The notes under the pieces: generated by a model | Database searches by the model: none | What the model saw: the letters and a program-made list of their open reading frames with translations, nothing else | What the model was told of the DNA's origin: nothing | NCBI GenBank assembly: GCA_022495995.1 | Contig: JAFEMH010001293.1 | Coordinates: forward strand, 435,072-499,071 | Length of the DNA stretch: 64,000 bases | DNA from: Adenophora triphylla var. japonica | Taxonomy: Eukaryota > Streptophyta > Magnoliopsida > Asterales > Campanulaceae | Direction: 5' to 3' | Shown here: in pieces, positions 19,080 to 30,700 of the stretch | Position numbering within the stretch: position 1 is the first letter of the stretch | Layout: each line of letters opens with the position of its first letter | Made by a program: the position numbers and the translations under genes

Positions 19080-19995
19080 GGTCGACACATTCCGGGTTTG
19101 AAAAAGAACCTACTATCGGTTGGGCGCTGGACGAAGAGGGTTACAAGGTGACTTTCGGCGCAGGAACCTGGATTATTACCAAGGAGGATTGTGAGATCGC
19201 TCGGGGTAATAAGGAGGGTACTTTGTATTTCGCGAACAACACCAAGGATAGTATTGCGGTGGCAGCGACAAGGGTGATACCGATTTGTGGCACTGTCGAT
19301 TGGGTCACATGAGTGAGACAGGATGAAGGTACTTTGTTCCAAGTGGTCTACTCACCGGTTTGAAGACAATCAACGTGGGGATCTGCGAAGATTGTATGTT
19401 TGGCAAACAAGGGAGGAATAATTTCTCGAGGACAGGTAGGGGATTGAGGGAAGCAAAGTTGGAATTGGTTCACACGGACTTGTGGGGGCCATCTCCGGTT
19501 ACATCTGGGTGGTGCGTCATACTACATGACTTTTATTGATGATTCTACAAGGAAGGTCCGGGTCTATTTCTTGAAGGGAAAGATGAAGCTTTCGAGGTGT
19601 TCAAGAAGCTGGAAGGCTTTGGTGGAGAATCAAACGGGACTTAAGCTTAAGTGCTTGAGATCCGACAATGGTGGGGAGTATGAGCTCGGGAGTTTAGGGA
19701 ATATTGTGTGCGAATGGTATTCGTATGGAGAAGACTCCAAAGAAGACTCCACAACTTTCAACTGGGGTAGCAGTTGAGAAAGGATGAACAGAACATTGAA
19801 TGAGCGGGCTAGAAGTATGAGATTGAAGTGTGGACTTCCAAAGACGTTACGGGCATATGCGGTTGACACGGCGGCTTTCTTGATCAATCGGGGACCATCG
19901 GTTCCATTGGGGAACGGAATTCCGAGAGGAAGCTTGGAGTGGCAAGCGTAAATCTGTCCTTTCTTCGCGTATTTGGGTGTGTTTCTTATGTTCAT
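19080..19995 (+). pseudogene. Copia integrase, broken
   Basis: Short pieces in several frames: a zinc-binding region around 19280-19400, the core start near 19470-19560 (TDLWGPSPV, FIDDSTRK), and KCLRSDNGGEYE at about 19650-19685 with the second catalytic Asp. Several indels separate them. Integrase inserts the cDNA into the genome; this copy cannot encode it. Confidence 0.75.
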
Positions 19996-20414
19996 GTTGA
20001 TTCTGAGAGAACTAAATTAGATGCTAAATACATTAAGTGTACATTTATTGGGTATGGCGGGGATGACTTCGGGTATAAATTTTGGGATGATCAAAACCAT
20101 AAGGTTATTCGTAGTCGAGATGTGGTATTCAATGAACGGGTTTTGTACAAGGATAGAAAGGGGGCATACTGATGGTACTAGTTCGGAGCCGGAGGTTGTA
20201 GAGGTGGATATTCCGGACTCGGGTGGGAGCGGGGACGGTTCATGTTGACCATGGTCGGGAGGTCACTGAAGATGAACCACGTACTCGAGAACCGGATATT
20301 CCGCTGCGTAGATCCAGCAGATTGCGTGGATCACCCGACAGTATACTCCTTCGAATTATTATTTGTTGTTGACGAGATAATGGGGAACCGGAATGTTATG
20401 CGGAGCGGTTCGTA

Positions 20415-21938
20415 GTGTGCTTTGTAATAAGTGGAAAGGCTGCGATGGAAGATGAGATGGTCTCATTGAAGGCAAACAAAACTTGGGAGTTGACTAAACT
20501 ACCTAAGGGGAAGAAGGCACCTTTGCATAACAAATGGGTTTACGTAATCAAGGAGGAAGCGGACGGTAGCAAGCGTTACAAGGCAAGACGGTTGTAAAAG
20601 GGTTTCAGCGAAGTACGGTATTGACTACACCGAGGTATTCACTCCGGTTGTGAAGATGACCACTATCGAATGGTTCGGAGATAGTAGTGGCGGACAACTT
20701 CTTTGCTTGAACGAGATGGATGTGAAGACGGCCTTTCTTCATGGGGACTTGGAGGAAGAGATTTACATGGTACGGCCCAGAGGGTTACTTGTCTAAGGGT
20801 GGCGGGGAGCTAGTTTGCGAGATTGACTAAGAGCTTGTATGGCCTTAAACAAGCTCTAGCAGTGCGTACAGAAATTTGATGGATTCATGCACGACATTGA
20901 TTTTATCGGATGTGAGGCGGATCATTGTTGCTACTTCAAGAACACGGACAATGGGTATATTATCTTGCGTTATATGTGGACGACATGTTGATAGCGGGCT
21001 CTAGCAGTAGAGAGGTAAACAGGTTGAAGACTCAGTTGTCAGAACGGTTCGAGATGAAGGATTTGGGAGAGGCAAAGAAAATCTTGGGCATGCGGATTGA
21101 TCGGAATAGGGAGTCGGGCAAGTTGGTTCTTTCACAAGCAGAATATGTTGAGAAGGTCTTAGCAAGGTTTTGTATGGAAGAGGCGAAGCCAACAGGGACG
21201 CCATTGGGTTTGCATTTCAAGCTATCCGAGAGGGACTCGCCTAGGAACAAGGAAGAGCGTGACAAGATGGAGAGAACTCCATATGCTTCAGCTGTGGGGA
21301 GTCTCATGTATGATACGGCGTGTACAAGGCCGGACATTGCACATGCGGTGGGAGTAGTCAGCCGGTTCATGGGCAATCCAGGAAAGCAACATTGGGAAGC
21401 GGTTAAGTGGATCCTACGTTATTTGAAGGGTACTGCTGGTAAGGCTCTGTGTTTCTCGAGCAAGGAAGTGGTGTTAGCGGGTTATGTTGATGCGGACTTG
21501 GCATCAAGTGATCTTGATAAGAGGAGAAGTACTACGGGTTATGTGTTTACATTGGGTGGTACAGCAATCTCCTGGGCTTCTAAGTTACAAAAGATCGTGG
21601 CTCGATCGACTGCAGAAGCAGAATATGTGGCAGTGACAGAAGCAAGTAAAGAGATGGTTTGGCTGCAGAACTTCTTGGGTGAACTTGGGAAGACGCGAAG
21701 TGGTAATATTCTCTACAGTGACAGTCAGAGTGCAATTCACTTGGCAAAGAATCCGGCGTTTCATTCGAGGACGAAGCACATTGAACTGAGGTTTCACTAC
21801 ATCAGGCATCTCTTGGAGGAGAAGACTTTGTGGCTTGAGAAGATATTGGGATCGGAGAATCCGGCTGACATGTTGACAAAGGTTGTGAACCTTGAGAAGT
21901 TGAAGCTGTGCAAAGCTTCAATTGGGCTTGAAGAATGA
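20415..21938 (+). pseudogene. Copia reverse transcriptase and RNase H (partly open)
   Basis: It begins with MEDEMVSLKANKTWEL and HNKWVYVIKEEADGSKRYKA (20450-20590), then a stop and frameshifts; NEMDVKTAFLHGDLEEE lies at about 20710-20765. From 20925 to 21938 the frame is open for 337 codons: ALYVDDMLIAG with the YVDD catalytic box, LGMRIDRNRESGKLVLSQ, the RNase H region ADLASSDLDKRRSTTGYVFT and STAEAEYVAVTEASKE. It ends with TKHIELRFHYIRHLLEE. The enzyme copies element RNA into DNA. The open second half suggests the element is not very old, or that some upstream breaks are sequence errors. Confidence 0.88.
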
Positions 21939-22032
21939 GAGAGGAGGATGGCACTACCATGATCGAGGTGAGCACTAGGAGGACACCAAGGATGAGTTGA
22001 AGACGGATACGGGGCTTATATGTGTGGTTGAT

Positions 22033-22047
22033 CTCTAGGTGGGAGAT
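22033..22047 (+). other. Polypurine tract of the Tork-like element
   Basis: TCTCTAGGTGGGAGAT lies just before TGTTGGG of the right LTR, the usual copia arrangement. Confidence 0.7.
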
Positions 22048-22622
22048 TGTTGGGATAGAAGACCAACCGTACTAGACATCGGAGCAAAAAGGGTTGGAAA
22101 TTTCGTCTAAAGCTGCTGGAGGTGAGGCGGCGCGCGCAGGTGGTGAGCGCGACCGCGCACCCGGACCGCAGTGATGCTCGGAGGAGTTTATTCTGCGCGA
22201 CCGCGCCGGGCGGAGTGAGCGACCGCTACTGGATGGCCGAGGACGGTGATTGTTTCTCGTTTGCTTTGCTGAGGGCGACCGCGCTTATAGCGTGCGCGGC
22301 CGCGCTGTTGACGGGGGAGGAAAGTCCTGGGCCGGGTCTTTAGACGTAATTTAGGGAATCCTTGTCCATCTAGGGCTTGGTTTACTCCCTACTATATATT
22401 ATAAGTGGTATTCCGCCCCTAGACTTGTTGTAACACATATTTTTACATTCATAGTGCAAGATCCTGGCTTGGTAGTGCCCCCAGACGTAGCCAATCAAAT
22501 TGGTGAACTGGGTTAACAATTTCTTGTGTTCTTTTCTGTTTTCTTTGATTTCTTGTGCTTGGTTTGTGTGCGATTATTATTCTTGTAGGTTTGTTTGGGT
22601 GTGGAGGGCAATATTCACAACA
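22048..22622 (+). repeat. 3' LTR of the Tork-like element
   Basis: It is the counterpart of 17431-18005, with small indels concentrated in the GC-rich palindromic part (22126-22220). The end may extend to 22625 (ACAACAACA). Confidence 0.9.
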
Positions 22623-23063
22623 ACAGGGGAAAGCAGTTGTGATCTAATCGTTATGGTTCAAAAATTTAAACAAAAATTTAAAAACTGAAAATATATGATA
22701 TCGGTTCCGGTATTACCCAAATACCGAATCTTCTCGTACTTTGCGCAACCCTTGTGTGATTATATGAAAAAAGCAATGAGAATCTTAGCACACCAATACT
22801 AATAAAGCTATTGCCATGTAAAAGAAAATTATGGAAACTATGCCCGTACAATTGGACTTCTAGCCTTTTTATTATTTATTAAGAGCACAATAATTTAATT
22901 TTTCGCCCCCATCCAATGTGGGTCACCAACAACCATTTGTATCGGATCTGAACCATTAAGCGGAAATTCAACTGAGCACTCGAAATGTGTTGGTGGACTT
23001 AACCTTTCCTTCTTTCTATAACAAGTTAGAACTTTTTTTCATGAAACCGTAAAAAAATAGATA

Positions 23064-23325
23064 CTCCCTCCGTCCCACAATTTTATGGACTTTTGCAAAA
23101 TGCACGGGGATTAAGGAGAAATTATTATATTGAAAGTGTTGTGAGTGTGAAAATAAAATAGGAGAGAGAATAGTAAATTATAATGGTGATGTGAGTATTA
23201 AAATAATGTAGGAGAGAGAATGAGTGGAGGGAATAGTAAAGATTCCTTTCCATTTTGGGAAAGTTAGATATTATTGTGGGACGCCCAAAATAGAAAGTTT
23301 ACATATTATTGTGGGACGGAGGGAG
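23064..23325. mobile_element. Stowaway-type MITE (262 bp)
   Basis: CTCCCTCCGTCCCACAA ... TTGTGGGACGGAGGGAG with TA on both sides. These are the terminal inverted repeat and target preference of Tc1/mariner-derived Stowaway MITEs. The inside has the GAGAGAGAATGAGTGGAGG word shared with the copies at 26290 and 30881. Confidence 0.9.
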
Positions 23326-24054
23326 TATAATATTTTGGGGAAGAATTTCCGGCCTTTTTGGCCCCTCTATTTCATGCCCTTGACTTGCTCTTTCTGAGAG
23401 CTGACATTGAAATCGGAAATCAACGCTCGTCAAGAAGTACTAGGTACTACGGGAGCGGATTTGAATCCTATGGATTCCCCAGCCCCAAGCCAAAAGAAAA
23501 TTAAAACAACAAATATAACTAAGATTCAAAAAAAAAAAAGACGAGTCACTTTTGGAACACCAACAGACATTAAATGAAAGACAAAATAATCATTGCTAAT
23601 GTCCTTTCTCTCCCCCTTCGTCCATTCGTTGGGTGACCACTTGCTCTCACGTTCGACTGTTTGCCCCGGCAGCACCTCGAGGTACATTTAGTTGTCTTAC
23701 ATGAGACTCGGGATATTCCCCACTCCATGGCATGAGACCTTTCCAAAGAAGACAAGTATAATTTGATCATTCGGAACAAACCCAAAATCCTTGTAGACAG
23801 CTAATTATTTCCAAAGAAGGGCTATCCTTTAGCTCTCTCATTTTAAAGTTTTTTTGGTTTCTTACCTGTGCAAAATTGTATAGTAACGTGAAATAGAGTG
23901 CTGCTATTGAATCTTGAATGCTAATAGGAGTATTTTATAGTAGTGCTAACGTTGAATTATTGATAGCTTACCATGACAATGTACAAAAGTTTCATTACTC
24001 TAAAAACTTGCATGAATTGAGATCTAAGAAGTTATATTTTATAGTAATCTTATA

Positions 24055-24287
24055 CTCCATCCGTCCCTAAAAGTTTGTCCCATTTGACTTTTTTGTTGAA
24101 CTTTGACCACAAATTTATGAGAGATTAATCATGTTCATAAAATTCTAAAAGTTGTTGTTGATAATATTATTAATGGTGAATCAATAGGAATTTTTAGAAT
24201 TTCATGAACATAATTAAATTGTCATATATTTTTGATCAAAGTTCAACTAAAAAGTCAAATGGGACAAACTTTTAGGTATGGAGGGAG
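24055..24287. mobile_element. Stowaway-type MITE folding into a long hairpin (233 bp)
   Basis: CTCCATCCGTCCCTAAAAG ... TTTTAGGTATGGAGGGAG between TA dinucleotides. The arms AAGTTTGTCCCATTTGACTT and AAGTCAAATGGGACAAACTT are exact complements, so the inverted repeat reaches far inward. It could give rise to small RNAs if transcribed. Confidence 0.85.
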
Positions 24288-24718
24288 TATAAGATAGGTT
24301 ATATTTTATAGTAATATGTATTCCTCTATCCATCCAACGGACATTTAAAGTTAAAGTACAGCAAAACAATAAGCAATTCAAGCCTTGTAAAACATTAAAT
24401 GTCTGTAATGCCATTTGGAAATTGTCATGGGATGTGAACATGTTAACCTCGATCTGGATGGAAATTGCTAAATACTTGACAGAAGTTAGCTTTTGAATGA
24501 GATTTATTGGAATCAAAATAAAGATATCACGGAAAAAGTAAAAATCTGAAACTTCTTGGACCAAAGTGGAATATAGTGAACAATAGAAACTCAAGGATAA
24601 AAGTAATCTAACTTTGATTGCATTGTAACAACATTACAAAGAAACGTACATACTATGAGTGTGACGGAGAGATAGAGTCTACCAGGAGTTTCATAGGCAC
24701 GTGCACTTGATTACAGTT

Positions 24719-27700
24719 CTACGAGGGGGGCCCAGATTCGGGCTTGACAAGAGTTGACGCATCTGGCTGTTGAGTAGGGTAGATTAACGAAGCAAGCGAT
24801 ATAGGCATAATGCAAAGTGCTTTAGACTGAAGAAACTGCATTGCTGCTCCTACGTCTTCTTCCATGAGCTTAGCTACTTCACGTTCGGTGTCTTCGTTTG
24901 ACCAGTTCTCCCATGCAGGTTGGTTGAATCCACTTTCATTCATGTCCCCCTATAATTTAAGCAAAGAGCAGCATGCATTGAAATACACAAGGGAATTAAA
25001 GGAGAAAAAAAAAACGAGAAAAGGTAGAAGAATAGAGAAACGGGTGGTAATACTATATCAGAACTGGTCAATTTCTTCTTATAGTGTTACCTCAACAGAT
25101 TGCAATGGGACGTCATGCATTGAAATACGCAAGGGAATTAAAGGAGAAAACGTAGAAAGAATAGTGAAACGGGTGGAAATACTAGATGAGAACTGATCAT
25201 TTTGTTATCATATAGTACCTCAATAGATTGCAATGGGACATCGGATACAAGTTGTGCTACTGCACCAGCTCCCCCCAGTCGACTCATGCTCAAAACCTGC
25301 TAAGTAGGCAAGTAGTACGTGAAGAACGAACATCTTTGGCATGTCCAAGGACAGATATGCACACATATATAAGAGATCTATGCACATGAAAGTGCCCAAC
25401 ACAAGCACATGGACAGATCACAAAACCAATTGTGTAAAACATGCACATGCATTCTCATGCAGTGCAAGCCCACAATGTTGCTTTTGTTTCTTTGTTTTTA
25501 TATATAACTTCTTAAAGTTCCTTCAGAATTACTCATGCTTTGATATACATGGATGCGTAATAAAAACAGATGAAGTTATCCAAGAGTAAGGATGAGTAAG
25601 AGTAGCTTTAGGTATGAACTAAAAAACACCAACAAGGTAGGTTGTACTTAAGCTGAATTTATTATAGACTCGGACATCATGTAAATGAACCGTATGAATG
25701 CAAGCATGAATACACATTCTTAGAGAAAGAAAACAGGTTTTGGAATTCAATAGCGTGTAAAAGTTGCTAAATAGAAAATGAAAAGAGATAAGATGATTGT
25801 CCTCGAAACTGTATTTTTTTCCTCTTTAATTTACCAATTACAATTAAATGGAGGGACATCACTAGGTTATTTCACTTTTGTTATGTTAAATGGATGATAT
25901 TCTTGGTAGGTTATGAATCATTCAGTTTCATCCACTGAGGACAAATTATTGAGAGGGGGCGGGGAGGTAATAATGAGGTGGAGTGGAAATATTATGGATT
26001 GTCATATTTGTTTTACATTGATCAAATTACAAAGGCGAACATCTTATCTGATTAGCGTCAGAAGCAGCATATCTAAGCATAGACACCACTTTCACTACAG
26101 AAAATATATTATTACAGATTAACTGATCAGTGCTGTATTACCTTGACTTGAAGCCTTAAGAACTTGACATAATCCAGAATTTCATCAAGCATGGCTGCTT
26201 TATCTGTCGGCAGAAAAAAAAAAATAAAAATTGGAACACTTCATAACCTAAGCATAAGAGTATTTAAGAAAAGATAGCCTATTTATATACTCCCTGCGTC
26301 CCAGGTGAGTGTGGACCAAATATTTGGGCACACAAATTAAGGAAAAGTAAGAGAGATAAATAGTGGAAGGAGGTGTTTGTGAGTATGAAAAATTAAATAG
26401 GAGAGAGAATGAGTGGGAGGAATAGTAAGTTGATTGGTGTTTTGAGTGTAAAAGTAGGAGAGAGAATGAGTGGGTGGAATAGTAAATATTCTTTGCCATT
26501 TTGGGCAGTCCACACTCATCTGGGACGGACGAAAAAAGAAATAAGTCCACACTCACCTGGGACGGAGGGAGTATATGATATTCTGCTGCCAATCACATAA
26601 ACGCCACTACGCCACATTATGCAATTAATGCATTGGTCTCTGAAATTATGTGCACTTTTATCTGTAGAGATAATAATTTGGGGGCAAAATGCCTTAACCT
26701 GGCTCGAGCATAATTTGGATAACCCGAAATAGTCCAGTTTTAAGGACATCGACAATACCTAAACAGAAATCACCTTTCTGCACAGAAGGCACAAAACGGG
26801 ACCAATATGTTTCCACCTAGGCAAATAACAATCATGGATCCAAAATTTGAAAGGAGGCCGATGTCAAGTATCACGATTTCTGGCATATTTGACTAATTTC
26901 TCATTTGCATGTCCAGTGAGTGTTGAGAACGAATCTAAACTACTTCAGCTAAATGGAATTATAAATTGATAGGTTAAATTCATATGGATGCACACCCCAC
27001 TTGGACCTACTATCATATGATACATTCTGATTCTTGCTTAATGTAGTTTCTTCAACCAGGTAAAACCATCACATAATCCTCAACTTGGAACACATCAGGG
27101 ACCAGAGAACCTTGCCATAATCCTACAAAAGACATAATTTCTAACTTCTTTCATGCACATATCCGTGATAGCGACAGCAGCATGATATGTTGCAGACTAG
27201 ATTCATTTACATCGGATAATAATGGCACATCAGACCTCTTGCAACTGGGGATATGTTCCCATTATATCCAGAGTTAATATTCATTTCACAGAAAAATATC
27301 TAGGCATTAATCTCAGGAAGAAAGATGTCCTAACATTCAGCATGCACAAATTCATGACAAGCTAGAATTGCTGCATGTGATGACTACACTAATAAGTAGA
27401 TTATTCATACGTACACGGAGCTGCAATACTGGAATACCACATACCTTGTTGCAGCTGGGAACAAGTTCTTGCAATGCTCTCATTCGTTCTGCAATTCTTT
27501 CTCGCCGTAACTGTAGAAGAATTGCGTACTTATTAAAGTTACTAAAGGGAGAGAATTAATCCTACACATGTTAAGAGTCAAAGTCGTAATACTTTCTCCT
27601 CATATAATATCCATTACCCGCTCAGCGATGCTATGGGGATCTGTGGCTTGCCCACGTCGAGCCCGTACCCTTGGACGAATGCTAGGTGGGTGTGGCACGG

Positions 27701-30700
27701 TTACTGCTGTACTGGTAGTTGGCTGACCTTGAACCGCCTGCAAGAAAATCCAAGAATAACAATCATTACACAAGGCATCCACAGCACGAAAAAGCCACTC
27801 AGGAAAGTAACAGTAAATCTGGAAGTGGATTAGAGGATGAATGGAGATGTTGAATGCCCAAGCTTGCAGCATGTAACTAGGGTTAAAAGGCTGATTTAAC
27901 AAAGATATACCAAAGGCTAATAATTTTGTGGCGCTTGCTTGATGTAATTTGGACTTAAAGAGGCAGATGCTCTGCAAGGTCATCCATGGCAACCAAGAGT
28001 TAGAAACATAATGCACAAAGAAGTTGCCTAGTCAGAAGCAATTATACAGGCGCAAATAAGATGTCTGATGTGGGGTTTTCCTGCTTTGAGTTCTGAATGT
28101 CAGGTTGAAATAATACCAGTTAAGTTTGAAAAAAAAATAAAAATATAAGTTGTGTTTGGTTATAGAACTTAGTTTATCCTACTTCCTTGAACTTGTGAAC
28201 TGTGACACTTATCATAAATCGTCAGGGTTTTCCATATCACACCTTTGTCCCATGACAATTACTCTGAACCGCCCTTGACAAGACAAAAGCTTTGTACATA
28301 AATGCTAAAATGCATATAACCAATTTCACTCTCTTTAAGAAAAATAGGTGGTCATGGATCTACAGACCATTGATTCAATGCAACGAGGATTTCATTAAAT
28401 GCGTAAGGTAAACCCTCTACTGACAAAATGCATCAACCTTTTCTTAACTAGCAATGGATCTCTCAAGTAGATTCACATCTTACCAACCAAGCTAATTTAT
28501 ATCCCAAGTAACAAAGGGGAATCGTTGCAACAGTCATATATTTCATATGCCTTGTAGTTTATCTGGATTCTCATAGAGCTAAGATTGACCTTTTAGAATC
28601 ATGATAACCATAAGAAAGGTTGTAGCACAAGTACTCGAAGTGGAATCTTTTCCAATAAATGCAAATTTGCAAGTTCGTTTAAAGTATTAAATGAGGAAGA
28701 CAAGAAGTAATGGAGTTTCAGGATAACAGTAATCTAACAATGTCACTTATTATGCTAAATGAAAATAGCACAACTTAAAGAGATATACTATTGTCATAAA
28801 ACTTTATAGTTCTTCACCCCTTAACCGTATCCGTGATCTATTCTGCTAACAATACAAATTAGAAATGCAAGCAAAGTTAGTTGAGAGCATAATTGTAAGC
28901 TCGTCAATTTGCCCACCATCAAGTCAATAACATTGCATGCATGGTCTGGGTCTGGGATATTGCTTGGAGCTTGCCACAAATAACATGATATCTCTAGAAT
29001 AAATGCATCTTGGAGCAATGAAATTTAACATCAATATATTTACTTGTAATTGAATAAAACATCCAAAGAAAACATGATTATAAATGTGTGTGTGTGTATC
29101 CAATAATAAACTACACCATATTGGGAAACATGGGAATTAAGGAAAAGTATTATAATACTGATACTTGGTAGTGAAGTAGGGATTGTGAGTATGAAAAGTG
29201 GGGTATGAATTGTAAGTGGGGTAGGAATTGTGAGTGAGATAGTTTGAGTATGATAAGTGGCCCCCCATTAAAAAAAGAAATATTATAATTTGAACATTAC
29301 GGGTGGTGATGTTTATTATGGGACGATAACAAGGAAAGTAGTGTAGTTTGTTATGGGACGGAGGTAGTATATATTACGGAGGAGAATTGATTGATTGAAT
29401 AATTGAATCGATTGGTCTGACAAGAGCATACTTCACGGGCAAGCTTAAGTCAGGAATTCATACATGAAGCAGGAGTGCACTGCCCACTTTAAGGATTTGA
29501 TTAAAAGTATTTTTAAGACTTGAAGAAATAAACAGTTTCCTTCTTATACCCTTCTGCTACCATTTCAGATTGAATTTATCTAGGATTATACAAGTGAAAA
29601 ACCTAGAAAGGCGTGACAGGAATCATATAAGAGTTTGATTTGGGGCATTACTCCTCGAGGCCCTGAGGAATATCATCGTAGCTAGAAGAAATTGTTGGAA
29701 AAATATGTTGTGCAAAGGAAATTGTGTATTTTCCTTACATGAATCATTTGTCGTTTGACAAAGATTATTGTGAGTTCATGTTCTACTCCGTGTGAGCATT
29801 GAAATGGTATATCTAGATGTCCAATTTGAGACTGGATGAGAAAGATATGATAGATCAAAGTTGGTGGGTTGAAAGTGTAAACTTTTAGAATTTAACCACA
29901 CTATTGATGTGACATTATTCCCAAATTAATTAAGAAATTAATTGGAATCATTATCATGGGTTTTGAAATTACAAGTTGTGGAATAAAACCAATCAATACA
30001 AGATAATGATTCTCATATTAATAAAAGGATTAATTGAGAATTCATCACATGGTTGTTGAAACTATAACTAGAGAAACTCACAACAAATGAAAACAACTTT
30101 TTCCATCAATTTTCCTCCTCCCCTTTGCAATTTGTTTATTTTCTTTCTTTTGCCTTCTAGAAATATATCCATGGTGATTTTGTCCAAGCATAGTGAGATT
30201 CGCCGGAGATTCTAGTGTGTAAAAATAATCCGATTCGTCTGTTTTATCTTGTGAGGCGAACGTCCAAAACAATCTCAAGCACAACTCGGCGAGGGGGCGA
30301 ATTTGTCTTAAAGAAAGTGTGTCACATACGACTCGGGCAACATCAAAACGATCGACCTACGGTTATTTCTTCCTGTTTAAGTTTATGTTGTTATTGTACA
30401 TTGTATCAATAAATATATTGTAATTCTTTTTTTCTTTTGTGATTTTGTCGGACGGAAATAACAAAAAAAAAAGAGGCTAAAGCCTATTTAATTTTACCAC
30501 TTTGGATGCATTGAGGTGCAAGGACATGTGAGTAGTCAGAAGTACACAGCATTGGGCATTTTTCCAAAGTTCTATTCTATTAAGGAGCCATTGTCTACTC
30601 TTTGACTTTGGACTCTCCAGACATATATCCCGCACAAAATGCAAAAAAAACATACAAAATGGACCACAATGTATAGGAAAAAAAGGATGTTTTCTATCGG

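Larger units (their letters stand above)
17431..22622 (+). mobile_element. Ty1-copia element, Tork-like, 5.2 kb, decayed
   Basis: LTRs at 17431-18005 and 22048-22622 start TGTTGGGATAGAAG and end ATTCACAACA. The primer site TGGTATCAGAGC (18008-18019) and a polypurine tract before the right LTR are present. Order: gag, protease, integrase, reverse transcriptase, RNase H, the copia order. Gag and RT motifs recall the Tork/Tnt1 lineage. Frameshifts and stops occur in gag, protease, integrase and the start of RT, while RT palm to RNase H is open. Flanks are GGGGG and ACAGG/GGGGA, so the target duplication is unclear. Confidence 0.9.
16442..22753. mobile_element. Second hAT-type MITE, split by nested insertions
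   Basis: The left end is TAGGGGTGTGCAAC (16442) and the right end is TTTGCGCAACCCTT (22753). The interior near both ends consists of ACCGAA/ATCGAA/CGGTATT words, in the same style as the GCTCGA element. The flanks are GTAGTGAT (16434-16441) and GTGTGAT (22754-22760), an 8-bp duplication with one base lost. The 5.2-kb copia element and its flanking sequence sit inside. Confidence 0.6.
22754..24718. other. Intergenic sequence downstream of the bHLH gene
   Basis: Apart from two Stowaway-type MITEs I see no gene, RNA or protein motif here. A direct repeat TTATATTTTATAGTAAT flanks the second MITE. Confidence 0.5.
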
